A stretch of DNA of 64,000 nt from Galdieria partita (Eukaryota; Rhodophyta; Bangiophyceae; Galdieriales; Galdieriaceae), in contig BQMJ01000009.1 of assembly GCA_025991245.1 (NCBI GenBank), forward strand, positions 243,403 through 307,402, given 5' to 3'. Positions 11,003-19,995 of the stretch are shown one piece after another (position 1 is the stretch's first letter; each line of letters begins with the position of its first letter). The notes under the pieces were generated by a model. That model did no database searches and was not told the origin of the DNA. It was given only the letters and a program-made list of their open reading frames with translations. The position numbers and the translations under genes are program-made.

Positions 11003-13844
11003 ATGAAAGCAAGTCTTACAAAGCTTTGGTTTCTTGTTGCTTTATTTTGGTTGTGCTTACTTTCAGTTACTGATTGTTCTAAAGCCTCTGAAGCAAAACC
11101 TCTTATCTTCCCCAATGTCTCTAGTAACGCCTTAGTACCGAAAGCAACTTTAAGCAAACACATTTACCTCGATAAAACATGTCCGTTCTTATTCTTGGAG
11201 CTTTTAGATGGCTCTATTGAATTGCTTCATGCGGTTCAAGGGTTTTCTTTATGGTCTATAAAGTCAGAAAAGATATTTTTACCCAACAAGGAAGAACAGC
11301 CCTCTGCTTTGGACCGATGCATTCTAGGTTGGTTTCTATTCACTATTTCAAGATAAAGTTTCAAATATTCCAGTATAGGTCCTGATTATCGTCTTTATAT
11401 TTTAAAAGAAGATGGAATGGTTCCTTACTTTCTAGGAAATAGCGAGTCACTATTGACTCTATATCGAGTAGACACCAGTGCCCTTCTCATCGAATTAGAT
11501 ACAGGAAGGATTTTGAAGGAAATAGAATTCTATTCTGAAGAAGAACCTTTTCCTATTCCTTGCATGGAAGGAAATGATAACTCTTGTGCTTACTTGTTCC
11601 AACAATATCAAGTGAAAAACTTGGGCATAGTCTTTCGCAAGTTTGTTGGCCTTCGTATGTATGACGCCAATACAGGAAAAAGTCATTTTGCCAACTTTAG
11701 TCGTTTTGAGCCTTCGAATTTTCTGTTTACCAATGATAGGAAAGTTTCTGGAACTCTTGACAATAACGTTTGGTATGGAAAACTTTTCATAGACGTCCAA
11801 CAAGTGAGTTTAAAAGATGAAGGAGAACATCTGCTGTGGTCAAGATCTTTTGAGACACCTGTCATGAATATCATTGCCTTGGGTGATATGTTTAAAAAAG
11901 AGAGCAAGCCAACTCATAATGATTGGATTTCATTTTCTTCACTTAAGATGATTTCCGATGTTCCCAATACAGATTGGCATATAGAAGCTGAAGAGCCCAT
12001 TGACGGAATACGTTTTTCAATCTCTTACAAACATTTAAGGTATTATTCAGTATTCCTAAAACAATACTTCATTTTGCTTGTTTCAGTATTGATTGGTGGA
12101 CTTTGTACGCTTCTATTCTATTATTGGAAAGAGTTGGTTGGAAGGTTGTTTGTTTTCCGGAGTATTGCCCCTCGTGATTCTTCAGAGAGAAAGAAAGATG
12201 GAATGAAATGGTTTTTATGGAGAATCCTGGAAAAGAAAGTTTTCAAACGAGAAACTAACAGTCACTATTCATTTGGGAATGGTGACAAGTCTATTACAGA
12301 AGAGTATAAAATTGGAAAGCTCATTCTAACTCATCATATTTTGGGTCTTGGTTCTCATGGAACAGTTGTTTTTGAAGGTCGTTTGGATAGAGATGGAAGA
12401 AAAGTCGCCATTAAACGGATGTTGAAAACTTTCTATGATTTGGCTCGGAAAGAAATCGAAATGCTGATTAAACTGGATGAACTTAGTCCTTATGTCATTC
12501 ATTATTATGCCATGGAAGAAGATCAATTATTTGTGTATCTTGCTTTGGAGCTGTGTGACAGGACTCTTGAAGAACAAGTCCGACTTTGGCAAGAATCGAC
12601 GCAAGTTTCTTCCTATTGTTATGTTCCCATCTTGCGACAAATCATGTATGGTTTGATGGACTTGCATCGATATGGAGTTGTCCATCGAGATCTGAAGCCT
12701 CAAAATATTTTGATTATTGAACCAAAGAAATATTCTTTGAACGACGAATTATGTTGTGAACACTATCGAATCAAAATAGCAGATGTTGGCTTGGCCAAGA
12801 AGATGAATACCGAGACAACCTTGGCTTGTGTCACAAATGGAAACAGTACGAGTAATAAAGCAGAAGGAAGTTTAGGTTGGAGAGCAGCGGAAGTTTTGAA
12901 CAAAGAAAAACAAAATACTTCGTTGGATATATTTGCAGCAGGTTGTATTTTGTTTTTTGTATTGACAGGAGGTAAACATCCATTTGGAGACTCGATTTAT
13001 GAGAGAGAGTCCAAAATATGTAAAGGTTGGTCAATTATATTTTATATATTATACTTATTCATACAAACGGATAGGTGACTACAATCTTAAAGAATTGGAA
13101 AAACTTCAATTATGGGATGCCAAAGACTTGATTGAGAAAATGATTGCGCTAGATCCATTGACAAGACCTTCTGCTCGACAGGTTCTGAAGCATCCCCTTT
13201 TTTGGAGTGATACGAAGAAACTTTCCTTTCTCTCTGATGTTTCTGATCGACTTTCATTTTTCAAAAATGGAAATGGTTCAAAGGAGAACACCGATTTGAT
13301 AGTTTCGTTTGAAAAATATTGCCGTGTTGCACTGGCTTCCATCGAAACTAGGAGAATATCTTGGGCAACAAGGATCGATATGAGTGTCCTTAAAGCACCC
13401 AATAGCCGAAATTATGATACTTCTAGTGTCTCTGATTTATTGCGTTTAATTAGAAATAAGCGTTCACATTATAACGAGTTACCATCATCAGTTCAACAAA
13501 TATTAGGCATATTGCCTTGTTATGATCGAGAGGAGAACTTGAACCATAACTTTTGGCAATACTTTAATCGTCGATTTCCAAAACTCTTGATAACTGTATA
13601 TAGTTTCGTAACAGAAAGAATAGAATTTCTGCAAGACACACATTTTGTGGGTTATGGAATGAACCATAGAGAATGGGTTAGATATGATGAAGAGGAGAAC
13701 ACAGAAGAATCCACAACCCGACAGGAAAATAAGGAGTTGACCAAACCAGAAATGACAAGGCTTCAAAAGAAAGAACGAAAAAAATATTCCTTCGAGTCGC
13801 TCCTAAAACTGAAGCAGAGTAATTTTTTGCCTCTCCATTCTTAA
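11003..13844 (+). CDS. IRE1: IRE1-type unfolded-protein sensor kinase/endoribonuclease
   Basis: This is an ER transmembrane sensor whose cytosolic kinase-RNase module splices or degrades mRNA during ER stress. The exons are 11003-11327, 11379-13025 and 13075-13844 (913 aa). In order there is a signal peptide (LWFLVALFWLCLLSV), a lumenal beta-propeller-like region, a membrane segment around residues 342-362 (ILLVSVLIGGLCTLLFYYW), a kinase domain and a C-terminal KEN RNase domain. Kinase motifs seen are the glycine loop GLGSHGTVV, lysine in VAIKRM, and HRDLKPQN. The metal-binding motif reads DVG rather than DFG. The RNase part includes VSDLLRLIRNKRSHYNELP, the characteristic IRE1/RNase L block, and RRFPKLLITVY. 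A charged tail of about 60 aa follows. It converges on the next gene with only 7 bp between stops. Confidence 0.95.
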
Positions 13845-13851
13845 AAATTCG

Positions 13852-14766
13852 CTAGCAGTACTGTAGTCTTCTTAAAGTCAAAAAGGCTTTTAGTAATCCA
13901 CACTCATCACTGCAGTATTTACTGTCGTCTCGTGCAAAACACGAGCAGCCTTCCATTTGACAAAAGCGTTCAATTTGCTGCTTTTCAGTAGTTTTGTCTT
14001 TCTCCGTGCTTACTTGTGCTAGTTCTGACCAGGATGGTGCATTTGAAATGCTATCTTGAAAAGAATCGAGAGGAGCTTCTTCGACAGTATTTGCAACATT
14101 TTCATTTATCTGTGACTCTTCTTCAGTTGATACTTCACCACCTGTTGCTGAGAGACGTTCCAAATCAAGCAATACAGGGTGTTCGCTAGAAAAGGAATTC
14201 TTCAACAGGTTGAAAGCAATAGGAGCATCCTGAGCAATTTCTTGATCGTTCAGAGGCCCTCCTTCAGCTTGCCAAGGGGACTGCAGTTCCAGCGCTTCTT
14301 GTACTGTGTTAGCTTTGTCATATTGTTCACATACGGAATTCAAATGAAGAACAAAGTACTTAAATCTTAATAAACGATAGAAAAATGGCTCGTATTCTTT
14401 GTCTGGAGATAATATCAAGTAATAATAATCTTCGTGCTTTGGTCCTTCACCTATCGCCCATAGAAAACCTGCAAAGTCCAAGGAAAAGTCGACAATACGC
14501 AAAGTTTGAAATTGCACACCATGGACAAGTGCTTCTGTGTGTTGTGGAGGAACAAGTATTCCTTTTAAAGTCAATTTTGTAGAAGGCTGTGAAGAACTAC
14601 CTTTCCACGTTCTATCTAGTTCAAGCAAGTGTCTCAAACAACCATTAGCGTCCAGAATTTTCACTTGGTGTAAGTAAAAGCAACTTGCGCCCTCTATAAC
14701 ACTCTTATATTTCGAAGGGATAGAACGCTCATCACAAACTTGACGTCTTTTCTTCTTCGCATTCAT
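13852..14766 (-). CDS. RFTS (DNMT1 replication-foci) domain-like protein with C-terminal Cys motif
   Basis: This is an intronless ORF of 304 aa. The centre (about residues 90-150) resembles the RFTS/RFD domain that precedes the catalytic region in DNMT1-type maintenance methyltransferases: a predicted beta segment ending FAGFLWAIGEG, then YYLILSPDKEYEPFFYRL, comparable to the DNMT1 element YILMDPSPEYAPIF. Residues about 170-250 are acidic and probably disordered. The C terminus (about 268-304) has a cysteine cluster, FCQMEGCSCF and KYCSDECG, that could bind zinc. No methyltransferase motifs are present on either strand around it, so this is a free-standing RFTS-like protein, not a truncated DNMT1 as far as visible. 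The RFTS assignment is by motif reading and moderately sure; a chromatin role is inference. Its ATG is 30 bp from the divergent neighbour. Confidence 0.6.
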   Translation of the reverse strand: MNAKKKRRQVCDERSIPSKYKSVIEGASCFYLHQVKILDANGCLRHLLELDRTWKGSSSQPSTKLTLKGILVPPQHTEALVHGVQFQTLRIVDFSLDFAGFLWAIGEGPKHEDYYYLILSPDKEYEPFFYRLLRFKYFVLHLNSVCEQYDKANTVQEALELQSPWQAEGGPLNDQEIAQDAPIAFNLLKNSFSSEHPVLLDLERLSATGGEVSTEEESQINENVANTVEEAPLDSFQDSISNAPSWSELAQVSTEKDKTTEKQQIERFCQMEGCSCFARDDSKYCSDECGLLKAFLTLRRLQYC

Positions 14767-14796
14767 TTGTGGTCATTACATTTAGAAAAGCAAATC
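14767..14796. promoter_or_regulatory. 30-bp divergent intergenic region
   Basis: This is the whole interval between the start codons of the RFTS-like protein (minus strand) and the zinc-knuckle protein (plus strand). It contains no recognisable promoter element. If both starts are right, transcription must begin inside the opposite gene or very close to the ATGs. Confidence 0.35.
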
Positions 14797-15405
14797 ATGG
14801 CGATCACCACATTATTTCTATCTTCTTTTACTCAGAGTGATAACTATACAAGTTTCAAGAGAAACAAACTTCTACGTTCAATACAGATACATGGACAAGT
14901 AACCAAACCTGGTGGTTCCAAGAGGCGGGTTGTTTTTATAGAGGATCCAACCAAAGTCCAAGAAGACAAGGCAACAGCACGAAAGTGTAGTTACTGTAGA
15001 CAAGTAGGTCATAATTCGAGAACTTGTCCAGACACATTGGAAACAAGCATCTTTTGGACCACGAATAAAGTGAGCCAGAGTACAAGAGACTCAAACAGTT
15101 TTGGTGAAGTATCTTGCCAAAGATGCAACAACGCAGGAGTCGTAACTTGTCTCTTCTGTGAACAAGACTTTGACGAGAGTCTTTCACGTAACGATTCCAA
15201 AAGTTTAAAGATAATGAAGACCGAAAAGTCCTCGAGGATGGATTCTTTTGAAGAAAGACAGCTCAACACAAGTACTTACTTGGCTAACTTAGGAAGGTTG
15301 TCGAGAATGACTTACAGGTTGGATGGCAAAACAAAAGTCGAAGTTTGTATAAAATGTAGTGGAACGACATTGATGGTTTGTCCTCGTTGCCGTGGGGAAC
15401 CATAA
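14797..15405 (+). CDS. Zinc-knuckle and DnaJ-type CxxC protein
   Basis: A 202-aa intronless ORF. It combines one CCHC zinc knuckle (CSYCRQVGHNSRTC, about residues 67-80) with two CxxC...CxxC units of the DnaJ/BSD2 style: CQRCNNAGVVTCLFC (about 108-122) and CIKCSGTTLMVCPRC (about 185-199). The first 35 residues are rich in Ser, Thr and basic residues and could be a plastid transit peptide, which would fit CxxC chaperones such as BSD2 or LQY1 of plastids. That localisation is inference. CCHC knuckles bind RNA or protein, and CxxC repeats bind zinc and unfolded clients. The precise function is unknown to me. The upstream in-frame TTG at 14740 lies within the divergent gene and was not used. The next ATG follows the stop by 14 bp. 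Confidence 0.75.
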   Translation: MAITTLFLSSFTQSDNYTSFKRNKLLRSIQIHGQVTKPGGSKRRVVFIEDPTKVQEDKATARKCSYCRQVGHNSRTCPDTLETSIFWTTNKVSQSTRDSNSFGEVSCQRCNNAGVVTCLFCEQDFDESLSRNDSKSLKIMKTEKSSRMDSFEERQLNTSTYLANLGRLSRMTYRLDGKTKVEVCIKCSGTTLMVCPRCRGEP

Positions 15406-15419
15406 AGCTTCTAATAGAA

Positions 15420-16376
15420 ATGTTTTCTACGCAGGAACAGGACGAAGAAGAACAAAGTTTGCGAGAACAAGGAGTTGCTCAGAATATTTATGGTTTAGGG
15501 TCTTTCGACGACACATATAGTCCGTCGTTTGAGCGAGAACCTAATAAAAGACCTTCCACATTATGGGGCAAGTTGGCAAGAAGTGTCCAAGACTCATGGA
15601 AGCAGTTTTCTCAAGGTTTTGTAGAAGTTTCCCATAAAAAAGCTCTTAAATACCCAAGTTTATTATTTTTTGGAGACTCGCTAACCGAGTACTCACAACA
15701 CGTCTCTCCGTCAGAAGGGGTAGGTTGGGGAGCTTTGTTGACCAGCGAATATTCGACAAAAGCAGAGGTGATTGTACGTGGATTCGCTGGTTATAATACT
15801 CGCTGGGCACTTTATATGCTTCCAAAGGTTTTGCAAGCCATGGACCTTTCTTATTTGAAACTGGTGGTTATTTTTCTAGGAGCAAACGACTGCACGTTGC
15901 CTGATAGCCCTCAACACATTAGTTTAGAAGAATATGCAAGCAATCTTTTTAAAATGATCAAGGTTGTTCGTAACCAACAAGTACACGCAGAGTTACTTCT
16001 AGTAACAGCACCTCCTCTAGTTGAAGAGTTGTGGGAAGAAGACTGCAGACAAAAGACCAAGCCAGTACTTCGGAAGGCTTCAAGAGTAGAAGACTATGTG
16101 AGTGCTTGTAAACGTGTGGCTGCAGAAGCTCAAGTGCCTTGTTTGGATCTATGGACGAGTATTCAGCAACAAGTCCATTGGCAAACGTTCTTTACCGATG
16201 GCCTCCATTTCGCAGAGAAAGGAAACAAACATGTATTTGAACAGCTAAAAACAATCATCTCTGAGAAGTTTCCAAATCTAATTGCAGAAAGGATGACTCC
16301 AGTGTTTCCACATTGGACGGAAATTGATCCCATACATTTCACCGATGCATTTGACAAATTCTTCATCGCTTCATAG
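15420..16376 (+). CDS. IAH1: GDSL/SGNH-family esterase, IAH1-like
   Basis: A 318-aa intronless ORF of the SGNH hydrolase superfamily, closest by motif to isoamyl-acetate-hydrolysing esterase. Block I is LLFFGDSLTE (nucleophile Ser, about residue 86). Block II is VIVRGFAGYNTRWAL, with the conserved Gly and Asn equivalents. Block III is VIFLGANDC, with Asn. Block V is DGLHFAEKG, with the catalytic Asp and His. All four catalytic positions are therefore present. The family hydrolyses short-chain esters; the substrate here cannot be read from sequence. About 75 residues of charged leader precede the domain, with no clear signal peptide. The ATG is 14 bp downstream of the preceding gene on the same strand. 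The stop is 32 bp from the convergent TrpD stop. Confidence 0.88.
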   Translation: MFSTQEQDEEEQSLREQGVAQNIYGLGSFDDTYSPSFEREPNKRPSTLWGKLARSVQDSWKQFSQGFVEVSHKKALKYPSLLFFGDSLTEYSQHVSPSEGVGWGALLTSEYSTKAEVIVRGFAGYNTRWALYMLPKVLQAMDLSYLKLVVIFLGANDCTLPDSPQHISLEEYASNLFKMIKVVRNQQVHAELLLVTAPPLVEELWEEDCRQKTKPVLRKASRVEDYVSACKRVAAEAQVPCLDLWTSIQQQVHWQTFFTDGLHFAEKGNKHVFEQLKTIISEKFPNLIAERMTPVFPHWTEIDPIHFTDAFDKFFIAS

Positions 16377-16408
16377 TTTCTCACAAGTTATTCAAAAGAA
16401 GAAGTTAT

Positions 16409-18321
16409 TCAGGAAAGATTTTGACTCAGTTTAATCCAACGTTCTAGTAGATCCAAGGCAGATCCGCTGAACAGAAACTTGGTCAAGAATACACTATTTC
16501 ATTGTATACTGTTATCCTTACCTCATGAGAGTTCTCGCAGCCAAAGTAATTGCTTCTCCGAAACTTTCAGACATACCAGAAACAACGAGTGCAGCCCCAG
16601 CATTTAAAATAATGGAGTTACTGATAGCACTTGGCGTTCCACGCAAACATTCCCTTAAAATATTTGCATTGTAATTTGCATCAGCTCCTTGAAGATCTTC
16701 CAGTTGACACGTAGGAAAACCGTAGTGCGCAGGATTTATAACGAGTCGATGAATTTCGTCGGGAGTAACCTCAACTATGGTTGCACTTCCAAGAGGTGAG
16801 AGCTCATCTAAACCCGAACAATGTACGACCCAACTACGCTCTGTTCCTAATAACTGTAACGCTGTGGCTAACTTTTCCATCAACTCTTCATGAGAAACCC
16901 CAATGACCTTGAAGGATCATTCGACTAAGATCTTAAAGAAATGAATCCAATAAAATTCTTACTTGTCGGGAAACAAGAGCTGGATTAGTGAGTGGTCCAA
17001 GTAAATTGAAAGCTGTTCGAATACGCAAACCTTTTCGAATGCCGGAAACAAGTTTCATAGAAGGATGATATCTTGGAGCGTACAGGAAAGCGATTCCAAC
17101 TTCTTCTAAACATCGTGCAACAGCATAAGGAGACAAAGATACCCTAAAACATTCATAACGTTGGATACCAATATATTCTTATTTCTAACTTACTTGACTC
17201 CTAACGCCTCCAAAACATCTGCTGATCCGCATTTTGAACTAGAGGAATGGCTTCCATGCTTTGCAACCTTTGCTCCACAAGCTGCTGCAAGAATAGCAGC
17301 ACCTGTTGAAATATTTACTGTATCTGCACCATCACCTCCTTGTATTTATGAGTAAGATAAAATAGGTTCATTCTCGATTCTAACCTGTACCTACAATGTC
17401 GACCAAGTGTTGGATAGACAAGGGTAACGGAATCGACACACTTTGTTGTCGCATTGCAAGAGCCATCCCAGCCAGTTCTTCGGCAGTTTCTCCCTGAACG
17501 AACAATAAACTATCCATTCTGAGTTCCAGATTCTTCGTTTATGCGTACCTTTGCTCTTAATAGCGAAAGAAATGCTGCAACTTGATAGGGATTTGAGTTG
17601 CTTTGACCGAGAAACTTTGAAACAGACTCTCTCGACTAAATCACTATAATAAGCCTCAGATTGCCTTGACAAAATACTGTCCAACCTCTTCCAAAGAAAG
17701 ATTACTACGCTTGAGAAGCCTTTCCAGAATTGGTTTCAGATCTGCCTCCAAGTTTTCCTCTTTCTTCGAATTTATAGAAGAAGTTTCAACCACAGATCCA
17801 AAAATGCCGAACAAACTATCGGATCTCGCGGTTAGCAAGTGCTTCAACTTTCACCAGTCTGTTTCACAACTCAAAGGCTCAGTAGAGTTCGAAAATAGCC
17901 TTACCTTTTGTCGTACTCGTTGGATAACGGGAAGGAGCCTCCATATAAATACTGCAAGTAGTGCAAAGGTTAAAACTCTCCAAAGCGAAAAATAACCAAA
18001 AGATTGGTGCTTCTGGGTAACAACCGGAAAGCTTAACTCAATCTTCGAATGTTGTAGGTTGTTTAAAGCTTTCTTTTCTAAAATTTGTATATGCCTTTTT
18101 GCAACAACTTGTTGACAAAACACATTCGACCCCACGTGAACGTGTGACTTCGAAACAAAATGGTTCTTTAGAAAAGAGGACCAGCATATTTTTCCAACAA
18201 AACAGGAATGAAAACTCAAAGGAAGCGAACAACTGTGAGACTGTTTATTAACAGACTCGCTCTGAAAAAGCCTCATTGCTAAGTAAGTCTTCAAGCAAGA
18301 TCTATATTCTCTCTGTTGCAT
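16409..18321 (-). CDS. trpD: Anthranilate phosphoribosyltransferase with long N-terminal extension
   Basis: The enzyme transfers phosphoribosyl from PRPP to anthranilate in tryptophan synthesis, in plastids of algae and plants. The PRPP signature [17 protein letters not shown] is restored across an intron near 17,335-17,385, followed by [23 protein letters not shown], then [17 protein letters not shown]. The last exon (ends TGA 16409-16411) adds [14 protein letters not shown]. From ATG 18321 the protein begins with about 140 extra residues. These include a basic Ser-rich leader and a strongly hydrophobic stretch ([17 protein letters not shown]). They join the TrpD domain by an intron (gtaagg...gaaag) that removes an in-frame TGA at 17851-17853. 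The leader is probably a plastid-targeting presequence, but the membrane-like stretch is unusual for this soluble enzyme. The alternative is that the extension is a separate small gene. Confidence 0.9.
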
Positions 18322-18363
18322 ACCGAAATGAGCCAACGAAATATTGCATTGGCGCCATTTTGA
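18322..18363. promoter_or_regulatory. 42-bp divergent intergenic region (TrpD / MIS18)
   Basis: This interval separates the opposed start codons of TrpD and the MIS18 protein. It ends in an AT-rich stretch with no callable motif. It probably contains or overlaps both promoters. Confidence 0.35.
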
Positions 18364-19100
18364 ATGAAATCAACTTTTTTTTTTGAAAAATTGGAGACTC
18401 CAACTATGGTGAGCGACTCTGAAGACTTGAAACAAACCGAACAAGGGAATAAGCTTTCAGAAACTTCATCAAAGAAAATATTTGTGTTGCAGTGTGCTCA
18501 TTGTAAAACTCTATTAGGAGATACTTGTTCACTTGTGTCTGCTCAAGTTGAACTAAGTGCCATAGTCCTTTCGAGTAAGTAAGCAAATTCTATGAAAAGG
18601 CTAAAGTCTTCGAAATGTGCATTCCAGAAGCAGTTAATATTGCAGTAGAAGACTCCAACTTTGAGATTTCGAACAACGGTATCGATAGTGGTAGCGCGTT
18701 TCATCTTGTCAAATGTTCAGGATGTAGCAACGTGATCGGCCGTTGTTATAAGGCTACTCCTCGTTCTTTGGATCACATTAGAGATATGTTTACATTGTTT
18801 GAGGACAATTTACTAAGGTATGTCGTCCCTAATATTCCCTTATTGTGCTTCTTCAACTTGGTTCTCTTTATTCCCAGCTATCCACTATCCTGCTCTATCG
18901 AAAACTTAGTAACTGAAGGGACAAAAGAAGATAATCAGAACGAAACTCTGTATGAAGTTAAAAGTGACATACGGGCTGTATGTTTGTTCTTCTATCTGAA
19001 TACAACTTAAAACTGTTTTTAGATGCAACAGATGCTGGTGATTCTCGGAGATCGTATTTTGCGAATGGAATCCAAGTTTTCTAAGACGAACGATTGTTAA
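18364..19100 (+). CDS. MIS18: MIS18 (Yippee/Mis18-fold) kinetochore protein
   Basis: Mis18 proteins license centromeres for deposition of the CENP-A histone. Four exons splice to a Mis18/Yippee-like zinc fold with two CxxC pairs. The first half reads [20 protein letters not shown] and the second [20 protein letters not shown], then [11 protein letters not shown]. This follows MIS18A block by block (QCxxCxxPLGDS...CxxCSxNLGxxYRCTPxxLDxxRDLF). The introns begin at GTAAGTAAG (about 18,574), GTATGTCG (about 18,819) and GTATGTTT (about 18,979). The last exon is a short helix ([14 protein letters not shown]), like the coiled-coil oligomerisation tail of the family, with TAA at 19098-19100. The ATG at 18364 gives a short leader; a second in-frame ATG lies at 18406. 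Confidence 0.85.
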
Positions 19101-19155
19101 AGTATTGACGCTTTGTCAGATTTTTTATGTTTTGAATGAAAATCTCACTGTAAGA

Positions 19156-19926
19156 ATGTTTATAATATTGCATCAACCTCATTATTTTACATTTCGAAGA
19201 CCTACGCATCCAGTTACCTCGGTTCACGTCTTTCAAAGACGCTGTCGATCCAGCCTGATAAGTCACTGTCTCTTGCAACGTGGGTGTTTCGTGTCACCAA
19301 ACTTCTCCATCAGTGATGTTTCGTGTTGTTTAAAGACAAACTGTTTTCGAACTGGAGTGGCTTTCCTTCTTGCTGCAATTGTCACTACCACCCTGCCATC
19401 GGTTTCTACTTTCAACATGTCGTGGCTTTGCTATGCGGAAGGGATAGAACGTGACTTGGGTAAAGTTGGTGGTGGTGCTGCAAGTTCTGGGAAAACGTCG
19501 ACCGGAGTTTCTCGGACAGTTACCAGAGGAGTTAACCTGAGTGGAGCAGATTTCTCGAAACAAGAATTGAGTGGAGTTAGTTTCCAGCAAAGTCTTTTAC
19601 GAGAAACTGACTTTCACGCAGCGAAACTTGTTTCAGCATCTTTCTTTGGAGCTGAGTTATCCTATGCAAATCTGGAAGATGCTGATCTTACTGAAGCTAA
19701 TTTAGAGTTGGCAAACCTACGCAATGCCAAACTGAAGAATGCTGTCTTACGACGAGCATATTTTTCGGGTAACACTCGTTTGGAAAATGTTGATATTGAA
19801 GGTGCCGACTTTTCTGAAGTTATTCTCAGAAAGGATCAGAAAAAATACCTGTGTAGCATCGCCAAAGGAACAAATAGTCATACTGGAGTCGAGACGAAAG
19901 CCAGTTTAGGTTGTAGCAGTGATTGA
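19156..19926 (+). CDS. Thylakoid-lumen-type pentapeptide-repeat protein
   Basis: A 256-aa ORF. The N terminus looks like a bipartite lumen-targeting sequence: a basic, Ser-rich leader, then a hydrophobic stretch ([17 protein letters not shown]), then a plausible cleavage site near residue 98. From about residue 125 to 225 the chain is made of pentapeptide repeats of the A(D/N)LxX type, for example [18 protein letters not shown], which form a right-handed beta helix. The tail [18 protein letters not shown]...SLGC resembles the conserved Cys-containing C terminus of plant thylakoid-lumen pentapeptide proteins such as TL17 and TL15. The biochemical role of these proteins is unknown. The lumen location is inferred from the leader. 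ATG 19156 is the first in frame; earlier codons only open with TTG. Confidence 0.82.
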   Translation: MFIILHQPHYFTFRRPTHPVTSVHVFQRRCRSSLISHCLLQRGCFVSPNFSISDVSCCLKTNCFRTGVAFLLAAIVTTTLPSVSTFNMSWLCYAEGIERDLGKVGGGAASSGKTSTGVSRTVTRGVNLSGADFSKQELSGVSFQQSLLRETDFHAAKLVSASFFGAELSYANLEDADLTEANLELANLRNAKLKNAVLRRAYFSGNTRLENVDIEGADFSEVILRKDQKKYLCSIAKGTNSHTGVETKASLGCSSD

Positions 19927-19995
19927 AAAGGTTTGGACGATGCTTATGTTTGATAAAGAGATGGACGGGCGAAACTAGAAAATTGAAATATTTTC

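Noticed and set aside
17851-17853. In-frame TGA splitting TrpD into two genes
   Set aside because: A GTAAGG...GAAAG intron removes it and joins two halves in the same phase, so a single gene is more economical, though still to be confirmed.
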